Below, piece by piece: positions 8,463 to 17,294 of a stretch of DNA of 56,439 nt; the stretch's first letter is position 1; each line of letters begins with the position of its first letter. A program made the position numbers and the translations under genes. The notes beneath the pieces were generated by a model that did not search any database, had not been told where the DNA came from, and worked only from the letters and a program-made list of their open reading frames with translations. Location of the stretch: the NCBI GenBank assembly GCA_020726265.1, contig DYSZ01000004.1:1-56439 (forward strand), in the 5' to 3' direction. The stretch comes from Draconibacterium orientale (GTDB lineage: Bacteria > Bacteroidota > Bacteroidia > Bacteroidales > Prolixibacteraceae).

Positions 8463-9084
8463 TTACCTGATTAACAAAACCTGCCCTTTCATGGAGTGCC
8501 AAGAACCCTGAGTATCGGCAAATTCAGCTTTCCAGATGTAGTTCCCAGCCGGAACTTTTCCGCTTTTTTTAACATTACCATCCCATTTATTTTCAGGGCT
8601 GTTCGACTCGAAAACTGGTTCTCCCCAACGGTTAAAAATGATAAAGGTGAATTGCCCGGGATCGACACCAATGGTAACCGGCATAAAATAGCGGTTTTCA
8701 GGAATCTCGCTATCGGGACTGAAAGCATTGGGAATATAAACTGTGAAGGGCAAAACCTCGACAGGCAAAAATACTGTGTCGCGGCATCCGTACTGCGATT
8801 CAACCTGCAACCCCACCAAATAATTGCAAAGCGCGGTGTATCGGTTGCTGATTTTCGAGTTCAGAAAACCCGCCGTCACCAAAATCGCATTGAAACTTGT
8901 TTACATCGACTGTACGATTGGTAAAACTCAGGTTGGCCTGTTCAAGAATTGCCACCGCTGTTTTGTCGTTACAAAGTTCAGAATCGAGTTGAATGTCCGC
9001 ACTGGAAGGGAGAACCCCATCGGCCATTAAGGTTTAATGGAATGTTTGCAGAGGTGAAATTAATTGCCGGGTCGAAACCGGTTC
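8463..9084 (-). pseudogene. Frameshifted T9SS-sorted PKD protein remnant
   Basis: Reading leftwards, one frame (to about 8800) encodes a PKD-like segment ending DFGDGGFSELENQQPIH. A second frame (to 8463) continues YTALCNYLVGLQVESQYGC and ends in a gliding-motility-type C-terminal domain (YIPNAFSPDSE, FNRWGEPVFES, WDGNV, GNYIWKAEF). That domain is the type B sorting signal of the type 9 secretion system. Together they make one normal PKD repeat plus sorting domain, but a shift separates them at 8837-8844. A further short T9SS-like stretch (DPAINFTSANIPLN) sits in a third frame near 9020-9080, directly after lipB. The N-terminal bulk of the protein is absent. It is probably a decayed gene; an assembly error at the shift cannot be excluded. 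Confidence 0.75.
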
Positions 9085-9087
9085 TTT

Positions 9088-9756
9088 TTAATAAAGCCGG
9101 TTGAAATTTTCTTTCAAAACCGATTTTACCTCATCCATCGGAATTTCCCTGCCTAGTTCCTGCTGAATGGAAGTAACCCCAAAACTCGAAAACCCGCAGG
9201 GATTGATGTAATTAAAATAGCGCATGTCGGTATTTACATTCAATGCAAAACCATGCATGGTAACATACCGGCTAACCCGCACCCCGATGGCGCAGATTTT
9301 CCGGGCACGCACTTTGTGCGTTGCATCGAGCCAAACGCCGGTGGCGCCTTCCTTTCGTGCGCCGGTTAAACCATAAACGGCAATGGTGGCAATAATGGCA
9401 TCCTCCATTTTTTCAATGTATTCGCGAACCCCGATGTTGTAATTTTCAAGGTCGATAATAGGGTAGCCCACCAATTGCCCCGGCCCGTGGTAGGTAATAT
9501 CGCCACCGCGGTTTATTTTGTAGAAAGTTGCTTCAATTTTTTTCAGAAAATCTCCGTGTGCAAGCAGGTTTTTTTCATCGCCGCTTTTGCCCAGCGTGTA
9601 TACGTGCGGGTGCTCCACAAGTAAAAAGAAATTTTTTGCTGAAGGATTTTTCAACACCAGCTTATCGGCAGTTACTTCGGCAAGCAACTCTTCCTGGTAG
9701 TCCCAGCAATCCTTGTAATCTTTTAATCCTAAATCGATGAAATTAAATTCAGCCAT
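9088..9756 (-). CDS. lipB: Octanoyltransferase LipB
   Basis: LipB moves an octanoyl group from octanoyl-ACP to the lipoyl domains of 2-oxoacid dehydrogenases and the glycine cleavage H protein. The 222-residue length is normal for the family. Its hallmarks are RGGDITYHGPGQLVGYPI at 83-100, the catalytic lysine near 153 in ARKICAIGV, and the catalytic cysteine near 187 in YINPCGFS. Its ATG follows the stop codon of a 58-codon ORF by three bases, and lipA lies upstream of that on the same strand. LipB and LipA thus probably come from one transcript and act in sequence. Confidence 0.96.
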   Translation of the reverse strand: MAEFNFIDLGLKDYKDCWDYQEELLAEVTADKLVLKNPSAKNFFLLVEHPHVYTLGKSGDEKNLLAHGDFLKKIEATFYKINRGGDITYHGPGQLVGYPIIDLENYNIGVREYIEKMEDAIIATIAVYGLTGARKEGATGVWLDATHKVRARKICAIGVRVSRYVTMHGFALNVNTDMRYFNYINPCGFSSFGVTSIQQELGREIPMDEVKSVLKENFNRLY

Positions 9757-9759
9757 AAA

Positions 9760-9936
9760 TTATTTCTGTCTTAGAACTTTCAAAACATCTTCAAACGTTA
9801 CAAATTCTCCCGTCTGACTCTCCATCATAATGCATCCTAAAAGTCTGTCTTCATCTGAATTTTTTATTCCGTATTTCCCATTCTTCTTAAACTTAGAATT
9901 TTCTAAATGAGGAGCTTCATTTTTAACCGTTCTCAT
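9760..9936 (-). CDS. Small protein between lipA and lipB
   Basis: A 58-residue ORF starts at an ATG at 9934-9936 and stops three bases before the lipB start codon. It begins 43 bases after lipA ends, so the transcript order would be lipA, this ORF, lipB. The peptide is charged, with a basic N-terminal half (KFKKNGKYGIKN) and an acidic, helical C-terminal half (TGEFVTFEDVLKVLRQK). There is no signal peptide, membrane segment or metal motif. The tight spacing favours a real, translationally coupled gene. I do not recognise the family, and a chance ORF remains possible. Confidence 0.5.
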   Translation of the reverse strand: MRTVKNEAPHLENSKFKKNGKYGIKNSDEDRLLGCIMMESQTGEFVTFEDVLKVLRQK

Positions 9937-9979
9937 TACTAATTACTTTGAACCAGAAACTTTAAACTCTGAACTGCTA

Positions 9980-10843
9980 TTATGCATTCACATGCTCTTC
10001 AGCCCTGTACGAACTTCGCACAAGTGGCGAACTCTCCACAAACTTAAATCCTTTTTCTTTCCCGATTTGTTTGTATTCAGCAAATTTTTCGGGCTGAATG
10101 TACTCCACAACCGGCATGTGCTTTGGTGTTGGCGCAAGGTACTGGCCAATGGTCATCACTTTTACACCAGCTTCGAGCAAGTCGTCCATGGTTTTCAGAA
10201 TTTCATCATGATTTTCGCCCAACCCCAGCATAATACCTGACTTAGCTACTTTAAAATTAGCGGCGATATATTTCAGTACATCGAGGCTACGACGGTATTT
10301 TGAGGCAAAACGAATAAAAGGAGTTAAATGCTCAGTGGTTTCGAGGTTGTGTGAAATCACATCGGGTCCGGCGTCGATTACCTGCTGAATCAGTGCTGTA
10401 TTTCCCCTGAAATCAGGAATCAGCACTTCGATTCGGGTTTCGGGATTCAGTTTTTTTATTTCGGTAATGGTTCGCGCCCAGATTCCGGCACCCTGATCGT
10501 CGAGGTCGTCGCGGTCAACCGAGGTAATTACAGCGTGTTTAACCCCCATCGTTTTGATGGTTTCCGCCAGTTTTTCGGGCTCTGTTTCATCGGGTGGAAG
10601 CGGTTTTCCGTTGGGGACAGCACAAAATTTACATTTGCGGGTGCAGATGTTGCCCAAAATCATAAAAGTGGCAGTTCCGCGATTCCAGCATTCGCCAATA
10701 TTGGGGCAGTTTCCACTGGTACAAATGGTGTGCAGACCTTGTGTGTTCACAAGGTTTTTTACTTTTGAATAGCTTTCGCCTTTTGGCATGTTCATCTTCA
10801 TCCATTTTGGCAATCGCTGCCTTTCCTTCATCTCGTGTGCCAT
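9980..10843 (-). CDS. lipA: Lipoyl synthase LipA
   Basis: LipA is a radical-SAM enzyme that inserts two sulfurs into protein-bound octanoyl chains. The 287-residue protein has the auxiliary-cluster cysteines C41, C46 and C52 (CTSGNCPNIGEC) and the radical-SAM cluster CxxxCxxC at 67-74 (CTRKCKFC). The C-terminus contains SSPLVRSSYRAEEH, a family end signature whose RSSYRA serine is a cluster ligand. The frame is open to 11044, but the ATG at 10843 gives the usual beginning (MKERQRLPKWMK), and a TACCTTTG promoter box lies just upstream at 10858-10865. It heads the probable lipA-small ORF-lipB transcript. Confidence 0.97.
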   Translation of the reverse strand: MAHEMKERQRLPKWMKMNMPKGESYSKVKNLVNTQGLHTICTSGNCPNIGECWNRGTATFMILGNICTRKCKFCAVPNGKPLPPDETEPEKLAETIKTMGVKHAVITSVDRDDLDDQGAGIWARTITEIKKLNPETRIEVLIPDFRGNTALIQQVIDAGPDVISHNLETTEHLTPFIRFASKYRRSLDVLKYIAANFKVAKSGIMLGLGENHDEILKTMDDLLEAGVKVMTIGQYLAPTPKHMPVVEYIQPEKFAEYKQIGKEKGFKFVESSPLVRSSYRAEEHVNA

Positions 10844-10857
10844 AAACAATTTTTTTG

Positions 10858-10886
10858 CAAAGGTAAAATTTTCGCCGGAGTTCAAA
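10858..10886 (-). promoter_or_regulatory. Bacteroidota-type promoter of lipA
   Basis: On the minus strand TACCTTTG (10865-10858) matches the -7 consensus TAnnTTTG exactly. A TTTG at 10886-10883 lies 17 bases upstream as a -33 element; this spacing is slightly short. The predicted transcript would start a few bases before the lipA ATG at 10843. Confidence 0.5.
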
Positions 10887-11031
10887 GTTTTGTTATCATT
10901 ATACACAAAGTAACCTGCCGATTTGTTGCCGTATTTCAATAAATAAATCTTTCGCTTTGGTGAAGTATCAAAAAGTTGTATTTTCAAACGCCGAAAAAAA
11001 ACGACAACATCAAAATACAAAACGACGCAAA

Positions 11032-11406
11032 ATGTCAAAACCACTTGTAAAACCGTATGGCGAAAGCCAAAGCCAGTCAGTGAACCTGATTAGTGAGGGA
11101 ACAAAAATTAAAGGCGATGTGCTATCGAATGGCGATATCAGGATTGATGGTGAATTGTACGGTAACATTGCTGTAAAAGGCAGGCTTGTTATTGGCCCGA
11201 ATGGGAAAATTGAGGGACAAATTAATTGTGGCAACATCGAAACCTCGGGTTACATTAAAGGAAAAGTAACTGCCAGTGAGCTGCTTTCGATGAAAGCCAC
11301 TGCACAGATTCTTGGCGACATTGTGGTTGGCCGGCTGTCGGTTGAACCCGGGTCCCTGTTTTCAGGAACATGCGTAATGAATGGTACCAAACCCGTTGAT
11401 GAATGA
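11032..11406 (+). CDS. Bactofilin (polymer-forming cytoskeletal protein)
   Basis: The 124-residue protein has the bactofilin core: repeated beta-strand turns with conserved glycines (GDVLSNGDIRIDGELYGN, GRLVIGPNGKIEGQINC, GTCVMNG) that form a right-handed beta-helix polymerising into filaments. Bactofilins shape cells or position envelope enzymes. The frame extends back to 10957, but the ATG at 11032 gives the typical unstructured N-terminus. It overlaps the atpZ start by eight bases, so it probably heads the ATP synthase transcript. Confidence 0.88.
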   Translation: MSKPLVKPYGESQSQSVNLISEGTKIKGDVLSNGDIRIDGELYGNIAVKGRLVIGPNGKIEGQINCGNIETSGYIKGKVTASELLSMKATAQILGDIVVGRLSVEPGSLFSGTCVMNGTKPVDE

Positions 11407-11623
11407 TTTAAACAAAAAAAGCCCGAAAAACAGGTTCGACAGCTTTATCCGCTACTCAAGCCTGGGATTTGAAATGATGGCAATTATCGGCATTTTCACT
11501 TTCGCAGGGTACAAAACCGACCAATGGCTCAAAAACGAATTCAGGGGTTTTACCTTAGGTTTTATGGTCGTTTCGGTAATTTTAGCTGTTTTGTATGGTG
11601 TGCGTGGACTGCTGAAAAAATAA
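11399..11623 (+). CDS. AtpZ/AtpI family ATP synthase accessory protein
   Basis: A 74-residue protein with two membrane helices (SSLGFEMMAIIGIFTFAGY and LGFMVVSVILAVLYGV), typical of the AtpZ (F0F1-ATPase gene 1) family that accompanies atp operons. Relatives are implicated in assembling the c-ring or supplying Mg2+. Its ATG at 11399 overlaps the bactofilin stop codon; an in-frame ATG at 11381 is less likely. It is followed 17 bases later by another small membrane gene and then atpB. Confidence 0.8.
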   Translation: MNDLNKKSPKNRFDSFIRYSSLGFEMMAIIGIFTFAGYKTDQWLKNEFRGFTLGFMVVSVILAVLYGVRGLLKK

Positions 11624-11640
11624 TCAGGATCAATTAATAG

Positions 11641-12015
11641 ATGAAAAACTATATTATAAAATTAACCGTGTTAACACTTGCTTTGGCAACTGCCGGTGCG
11701 TTGTTGTTTACAACGGTTGTTCCGCAGTTTTACCTGCCGGTTTTTCCGTGGGTACTGCTTTTTTTTGCTGCGAGTTCGGCAGGTATTCATGCTTACCAGT
11801 TACACATGGCCAAATCGGATATGGGCAAATTTACCCGCGGCAATATGATTCTGACATTTGTGAGATTGCTTATTTACTCGGCATTTGCAATAATTTACAT
11901 TGCTGTTGATACAGAAAATGCCAAAGTTTTTGTAGCTGTTTTTCTGCTTCTCTACCTCGTTTTTGCTGTTTTCGAGGTCATTTCGCTTGCCGGATTATCA
12001 ACACGAAAGAAATAA
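11641..12015 (+). CDS. Small membrane protein, AtpI-like
   Basis: A 124-residue protein with four predicted membrane helices (about 7-26, 33-52, 72-91 and 98-116). Its size, topology and place between atpZ and atpB match the poorly conserved AtpI-type subunit of ATP synthase operons, which helps c-ring assembly in other bacteria. The sequence itself does not prove this, so the call rests mainly on context. Confidence 0.65.
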   Translation: MKNYIIKLTVLTLALATAGALLFTTVVPQFYLPVFPWVLLFFAASSAGIHAYQLHMAKSDMGKFTRGNMILTFVRLLIYSAFAIIYIAVDTENAKVFVAVFLLLYLVFAVFEVISLAGLSTRKK

Positions 12016-12130
12016 TGTTACAGCAGCGAAAACCTCACAACCTGTTTTTCTGTTTAGGTAGAGGAAATGTTTTTCAAAAGCATATTAAAAAACTTATAAA
12101 TTTGTGGACACTGGAAAAAACGATAAAAAA

Positions 12131-13249
12131 ATGTTGAAGCTTTCCGCCGGAATTTTTTTGATTTTTACATTTACCATTTTTGCCGCCGTACCTGTGGTTG
12201 CCGAAGATACTCATTCGACACACGAGACACATGTCACCGATTCAACCACAACTGAATCATTCAACGCCGGAAAATTTATTATAGAACACGTGTCCGACAG
12301 TTACGATTGGCACGTGGTTTCATTTGGTGATACTCATATCAGTATTCCGCTTCCAATAATTCTTTACAGCAAGAATCCCGAATGGCATAACGACAAAAGC
12401 CTGCATGTTTTCATGTCATCGAAATTTCATCACGGTCATTCCGATTATGAAGGTTTTCGCATTTCGCATGAAAAAGCCACTGAGGGAAAAATTGTGGAAA
12501 TTGATGCCGCTGGCCACGAAGCTGGCAAACCCTTCGATCTTTCAATGACAAAGGTTGTAGCCGAGATATTGATATCAGTATTGATTATTTTATTTGTATT
12601 CATTTCGGTAGCATCAAAAGCAACTAAGAATGTAGGCAAAGCACCATCGGGTCTGCAAAATCTGATTGAACCAGTTGTATTGTTTATACGCGACCAGGTT
12701 GCCCGACCTACCATCGGCGATAAAAAGTACGAAAAATACATGCCGTTTCTGTTAACCTTGTTTTTCTTTATACTGTTTGAAAACTTTATTGGCTTAATCC
12801 CATTTCCACCATTTGGAGCCAATGTATCAGGAAACATTAGTGTAACAATGGTTTTGGCACTGTTTACCTTTTTTATTACCACATTCAGTGGTAATAAACA
12901 TTATTGGAAAGAAATTTACAACCCCGATGTTCCGTGGTGGCTGAAGTTCCCCATTCCTTTGATGCCGATTGTTGAGCTAACCGGTGTAATTACAAAACCA
13001 TTTGTACTGATGGTTCGACTTTTTGCCAATATGATGGCCGGACACATGATTATTACTGTGTTTGTGAGTCTCATTTTTATTTTTTCAAGCCTGATGGGAA
13101 CAGCTGCCGGATTCGGCGTAAGTCCGCTTTCCATCGCCTTTTCGGTATTTATCATGCTGCTCGATGTTTTGGTATCCTTTATTCAAGCTTATGTTTTCAC
13201 TTTGCTTTCGGCACTCTATATCGGAATGGCGACTGCAGAGCATCATTAA
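12131..13249 (+). CDS. atpB: ATP synthase F0 subunit a
   Basis: Subunit a forms the proton half-channels beside the c-ring. The 372-residue protein has a cleavable-looking signal (FLIFTFTIFAAVPVVAEDT), a long histidine-rich N-terminal extension on the periplasmic side, and then the membrane core. The essential arginine lies in the conserved helix around LMVRLFANMMAGHM. The long N-terminus is usual for Bacteroidota. The frame also offers a GTG at 12104, but this overlaps a possible promoter box (TAAATTTG, 12097-12104), so the ATG at 12131 is preferred. Confidence 0.93.
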   Translation: MLKLSAGIFLIFTFTIFAAVPVVAEDTHSTHETHVTDSTTTESFNAGKFIIEHVSDSYDWHVVSFGDTHISIPLPIILYSKNPEWHNDKSLHVFMSSKFHHGHSDYEGFRISHEKATEGKIVEIDAAGHEAGKPFDLSMTKVVAEILISVLIILFVFISVASKATKNVGKAPSGLQNLIEPVVLFIRDQVARPTIGDKKYEKYMPFLLTLFFFILFENFIGLIPFPPFGANVSGNISVTMVLALFTFFITTFSGNKHYWKEIYNPDVPWWLKFPIPLMPIVELTGVITKPFVLMVRLFANMMAGHMIITVFVSLIFIFSSLMGTAAGFGVSPLSIAFSVFIMLLDVLVSFIQAYVFTLLSALYIGMATAEHH

Positions 13250-13260
13250 TATTAATTTAA

Positions 13261-13536
<276 letters not shown>

Positions 13537-13548
13537 ACGTTTTTTTTT

Positions 13549-13586
13549 GACAGCAACCCCCCGGGATTGCCGGGGTTTTGTTGTCA
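13549..13586 (+). other. Intra-operon stem-loop between atpE and atpF
   Basis: TGACAGCAACCCC at the left and GGGGTTTTGTTGTCA at the right pair as a strong hairpin with a small G+C-rich loop. It sits 13 bases after the atpE stop codon. No T-tract follows on the plus strand (T8 precedes it), so it does not look like a terminator of the operon. A role in protecting or processing the atpE message is inference. Confidence 0.6.
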
Positions 13587-13607
13587 TTAAACTTAAAAAT
13601 TAAAATT

Positions 13608-14102
13608 ATGGGCTTAGTAACACCAAATCCGGGAACCATATTCTGGATGTTGATAATCTTCAGCATTACACTTTTTATTCTCCGGAAATTTGCCTGGAAA
13701 CCAATTTTACATGCACTGAAAGACAGGGAACAATCGATTTCAACTGCTTTAATTTCGGCAGAAGAAGCAAAACGGGAAGTTGCCAGCTTAAAGGCTGACA
13801 ACGAAAAAATAATCATCGAAGCCAAACAGGAAAAGAATATCATTCTGAAAGAAGCCCGCGAAATGAAAGATAAAATCGTGGCCGAAGCCCGCGAAAAAGC
13901 AATGTCGGAAAGCTCCAAAGGTATTGAACTGGCAAAACAACAAATAGAAGCAGAGAAAATAGCAGCCATAAATGATATGAAAAAACAAATGGCTGAACTG
14001 TCGGTTTTGATTGCTGAAAAAGTGATAAGGAAAGAGTTAAGTAACAAAGCCGAACAGGAAAAAATGGTAAACGGCCTAGTTGACGAAATTAAACTGAATT
14101 AA
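13608..14102 (+). CDS. atpF: ATP synthase F0 subunit b
   Basis: The 164-residue protein has one N-terminal membrane helix (IFWMLIIFSITLFILRKF) followed by a long charged coiled coil with heptad alanines (EEAKREVASLKADNEKIIIEA), the peripheral stator stalk. The frame opens at 13578, but the ATG at 13608 gives the normal beginning MGLVTPNPGT. It is followed five bases after its stop by atpH. Confidence 0.95.
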   Translation: MGLVTPNPGTIFWMLIIFSITLFILRKFAWKPILHALKDREQSISTALISAEEAKREVASLKADNEKIIIEAKQEKNIILKEAREMKDKIVAEAREKAMSESSKGIELAKQQIEAEKIAAINDMKKQMAELSVLIAEKVIRKELSNKAEQEKMVNGLVDEIKLN

Positions 14103-14107
14103 TACCT

Positions 14108-14653
14108 ATGGATAGTTTAATCAGGGTGCGTTATGCGAAAGCATTTTTCCAGACTGCAAAAGATAAAAACATGCTCGGTAAGTTCAAGACCGATATCGAA
14201 ACCGTTTTCGATGTTTGTAACAATTCTCCCGAGTTTATTTATTTACTAAACAGCCCGGTAATTAAAAGTTCAAAAAAAGCCGAACTGATTGAAAGCATTT
14301 TTAGAAGTACAGTAAGTCAGGACACACTCAAATTTCTTTTGTTGATTACCCAAAACAAACGCGAAACAGAAATACCGGGTATCTGCCGGAATTTTCTTGA
14401 GTTAACCCGAAAAGACCAGAACATAAAAACAGCAACCCTTGTTACTGCCAACGAAATCATTCCGGCAGTTACTGAAAGAATTAAAACCATCATCGAAAAA
14501 GAACTAAAAGCCAGGGTTGAACTATCAACAAAAATAAATCCCGATATGATTGGCGGAATTATTTTGCGGGTTGACGACAAACAATACGATGCGAGTGTGG
14601 CCACCCAGCTCAAAAAAATAAAACAGCAATTGTTGAATGCTGAAATTAAATAA
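14108..14653 (+). CDS. atpH: ATP synthase F1 subunit delta
   Basis: The 181-residue protein has the OSCP/delta fold: a helical N-terminal domain (RVRYAKAFFQTAKDKNM) that binds alpha, and a C-terminal domain ending in the family signature PDMIGGIILRVDDKQYDASV. It links stalk b to the alpha/beta head. Its position between atpF and atpA is canonical. Confidence 0.94.
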   Translation: MDSLIRVRYAKAFFQTAKDKNMLGKFKTDIETVFDVCNNSPEFIYLLNSPVIKSSKKAELIESIFRSTVSQDTLKFLLLITQNKRETEIPGICRNFLELTRKDQNIKTATLVTANEIIPAVTERIKTIIEKELKARVELSTKINPDMIGGIILRVDDKQYDASVATQLKKIKQQLLNAEIK

Positions 14654-14683
14654 TTGAAAACCAAGCGTTAAAAAATAAATAAG

Positions 14684-16264
14684 ATGGCAAATATAAAACC
14701 AGCTGAAATTTCGCAGATTTTAAAACAACAGCTCGAAGGTTTTAAGACCCAGGGCGAACTGGAGGAAGTAGGCACAGTTTTGCAGGTTGGCGACGGAATT
14801 GCCCGTATTTACGGGCTTTCGAATGTGGAAGCCAATGAAATGATTGAATTTGAAAGTGGTGTTAAAGGCATCGTACTCAACCTTGAAGAAGATAATGTTG
14901 GCGCTGTTTTGCTCGGATTGTCATCAAATGTAAAAGAAGGCCACAGCGTTAAAAGGTTGCAGCGGATTGCTTCAATCATGGTTGGCGAACAGTTGCTGGG
15001 CAGGGTAATTAACACGCTCGGCGAACCTATCGACGGCAAAGGTGCAATCCAGGGCCAGCTGCTCGAAATGCCACTCGAAAGAAAAGCACCCGGTGTAATT
15101 TTCAGGCAACCGGTTAAACAACCACTGCAAACCGGTATCAAAGCCATTGATGCGATGATTCCGATTGGCCGCGGCCAGCGCGAATTAATTATTGGCGACC
15201 GCCAGACTGGTAAAACAGCCATTGCCATCGACACCATTATTAACCAACGCGAAAATTTCGAAAAAGGATACCCGGTATATTGTATTTATGTAGCTATCGG
15301 GCTAAAAGGGTCAACTGTGGCAAATACTGCCGCAACACTCGAAAAACATGGTGCTATGGATTACACTGTGATTGTTTCGGCACCAGCCAGCGACCCTGCA
15401 GCTTTGCAGTTTTATGCTCCGTATGCAGGCGCATCAATCGGCGAATATTTCCGCGACACAGGCCGCCATGCTTTAATTATTTACGACGATCTTTCGAAAC
15501 AGGCCGTTTCGTACCGCGAAGTTTCGCTGTTGCTACGTCGTCCGCCGGGCCGCGAAGCCTACCCGGGAGACGTATTCTACCTCCACTCGAGGTTACTCGA
15601 ACGCGCAGCAAAAATTATCGAAAGCGACGAAATCGCCAAAAATATGAACGACCTGCCCGACTGTCTGAAAGACAAAGTAAAAGGCGGCGGTTCACTCACT
15701 GCTCTGCCCATCATCGAAACTCAGGCAGGCGACGTTTCAGCATACATCCCCACTAACGTAATTTCGATTACCGATGGCCAGATTTTTCTTGAACCTCACC
15801 TGTTTAATTCGGGTATCCGTCCGGCAATTAACGTGGGTATTTCGGTTTCGCGCGTGGGTGGCAGCGCCCAAGTAAAAGCCATGAAAAAAATTGCAGGTAC
15901 ACTCAAAATCGACCAGGCTCAATTCCGCGAACTCGAAGCATTCTCCAAATTTGGGTCCGACCTCGATAATGCCACAATGCGCATACTCGACAAAGGCCGT
16001 AAGAATGTGGAAATCCTGAAACAAGGGCAATATTCACCTCTCAGTATTGAGCAACAAATTGCCATTGTTTACTGCGGAACCAAAGACCTTTTGCGCGTTG
16101 TTCCGGTTGACAAAGTAAGAACTTTTGAAACCGAATTTCTGGAAGTGATGCAGATACAGCACCGCGATGTGCTCGACGAACTGAAAGCTGGAAACCTGAC
16201 CGATGCAATTGAGGAAACGCTCAGAAAAGTGGCTGCCGAAGTGTCTGAAAAATTTAAAAAGTAG
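14684..16264 (+). CDS. atpA: ATP synthase F1 subunit alpha
   Basis: The 526-residue protein has a beta-barrel N-domain, the P-loop GDRQTGKT at 171-178, the arginine-finger region near the [14 protein letters not shown] stretch, and the helical C-domain. Length and sequence are normal for the family. The catalytic partner, beta, is not in this operon, so it must be encoded elsewhere in the genome. Confidence 0.97.
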   Translation: MANIKPAEISQILKQQLEGFKTQGELEEVGTVLQVGDGIARIYGLSNVEANEMIEFESGVKGIVLNLEEDNVGAVLLGLSSNVKEGHSVKRLQRIASIMVGEQLLGRVINTLGEPIDGKGAIQGQLLEMPLERKAPGVIFRQPVKQPLQTGIKAIDAMIPIGRGQRELIIGDRQTGKTAIAIDTIINQRENFEKGYPVYCIYVAIGLKGSTVANTAATLEKHGAMDYTVIVSAPASDPAALQFYAPYAGASIGEYFRDTGRHALIIYDDLSKQAVSYREVSLLLRRPPGREAYPGDVFYLHSRLLERAAKIIESDEIAKNMNDLPDCLKDKVKGGGSLTALPIIETQAGDVSAYIPTNVISITDGQIFLEPHLFNSGIRPAINVGISVSRVGGSAQVKAMKKIAGTLKIDQAQFRELEAFSKFGSDLDNATMRILDKGRKNVEILKQGQYSPLSIEQQIAIVYCGTKDLLRVVPVDKVRTFETEFLEVMQIQHRDVLDELKAGNLTDAIEETLRKVAAEVSEKFKK

Positions 16265-16351
16265 ATTACAGTAATTGAGTAACTGAGTAATTGAGTTAGT
16301 GTGGGAAAATTCCTCATTCGCTCATTCACTCAATAACATATTCACTAAAAA
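16265..16351 (+). other. Spacer with GAGTAA-type repeats between atpA and atpG
   Basis: About 87 bases between the two genes hold three plus-strand variants of TTGAGTAA/CTGAGTAA and, further on, CTCATTCGCTCATTCACTCA, which can pair with them. This resembles degenerate intergenic repeats of this lineage. It may form a weak hairpin in the operon message. Confidence 0.4.
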
Positions 16352-17227
16352 ATGGCTGGTTTAAAAGAAATACGAATTCGGATAGCGTCGGTAAAAACCA
16401 CCCGACAGGTTACCAGTGCCATGAAAATTGTGTCGGCAGCAAAACTGAAGAAAGCGCAGGATGCCGTTTCGCAAATCAGGCCGTATGCGGGCAAACTGCA
16501 CGGAATTCTTACCTCGATAAGTGCCAGTCTCGAAAATGCTGAAGATTCGGTATTCACACAACAACGCGAACCTGAAAAGGTACTGGTGATTCTCATTACA
16601 TCCAACCGTGGATTGTGTGGCGGTTTTAACGCCAATATTTCGAAAAAGGCAGCACAACTGGTTCACGAAAAATACAACGAACAAAATAAAAATGGCAATG
16701 TTGAGTTTTTGTGTATAGGAAAGCAGGGTGCTAAACAATTGAAACACCTGAAAATGAAAGTGGCCGATTCAAAAAACGAATTATTTGAAAACCTGGCTTT
16801 TGAAAATATTTCGCTGGTGGCAAAACAATTAATGACTGATTTCGAAACCGGAAAATACGACAGGATAGAACTGGTTTACAACCAGTTTAAAAATGCCGCT
16901 GTGCAAATTCAAACCTCAGAACAATATCTTCCGGTTGAAATTAAAACCGATGAAAAGTCAAAAACCAATGCCAACTTTATTTACGAACCTTCAAAAGAAT
17001 ACATTATTAATGTATTGATTCCAAGAATATTGAGAATTCAGTTTTACAAAGCTATGCTCGATTCGCACGCAGCAGAGCATGGAGCACGATTAACAGCAAT
17101 GCACAAAGCAACCGACAATGCTACGGAACTGCTCAACTTCCTGACTCTTCAATACAACAAAGCCCGCCAGGCAAGCATTACAGGAGAAATTTTAGAAATT
17201 ACCAGTGGTGCTGAAGCGCTGCAGTGA
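16352..17227 (+). CDS. atpG: ATP synthase F1 subunit gamma
   Basis: The 291-residue rotor shaft has the conserved N-terminal helix (LKEIRIRIASVKTTRQVTSAMKIV, here as overlapping pieces) and the C-terminal helix (TAMHKATDNATELLN) ending in ITGEILEITSGAEAL. It is the last gene of the operon, since a strong terminator follows 25 bases later. No epsilon or beta gene follows. Confidence 0.96.
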   Translation: MAGLKEIRIRIASVKTTRQVTSAMKIVSAAKLKKAQDAVSQIRPYAGKLHGILTSISASLENAEDSVFTQQREPEKVLVILITSNRGLCGGFNANISKKAAQLVHEKYNEQNKNGNVEFLCIGKQGAKQLKHLKMKVADSKNELFENLAFENISLVAKQLMTDFETGKYDRIELVYNQFKNAAVQIQTSEQYLPVEIKTDEKSKTNANFIYEPSKEYIINVLIPRILRIQFYKAMLDSHAAEHGARLTAMHKATDNATELLNFLTLQYNKARQASITGEILEITSGAEALQ

Positions 17228-17252
17228 TAAACTTAACTACTCTATAAAAAAC

Positions 17253-17294
17253 AGGAACCGTTATTCAGTAGAATGAAAACGGTTCCTTTTGTTT
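17253..17294 (+). terminator. Rho-independent terminator of the atp operon
   Basis: AGGAACCG (17253-17260) pairs with CGGTTCCT (17280-17287), extended by TTCA/TGAA in the upper stem, and is followed by TTTTGTTT. It lies 25 bases after the atpG stop codon and abuts the stop codon of the convergent methyltransferase gene. Confidence 0.88.

Noticed and set aside
13549-13586. The atpE-atpF hairpin as a transcription terminator
   Set aside because: No T-run follows on the plus strand, and the operon continues through atpF-H-A-G to a clear terminator at 17253.
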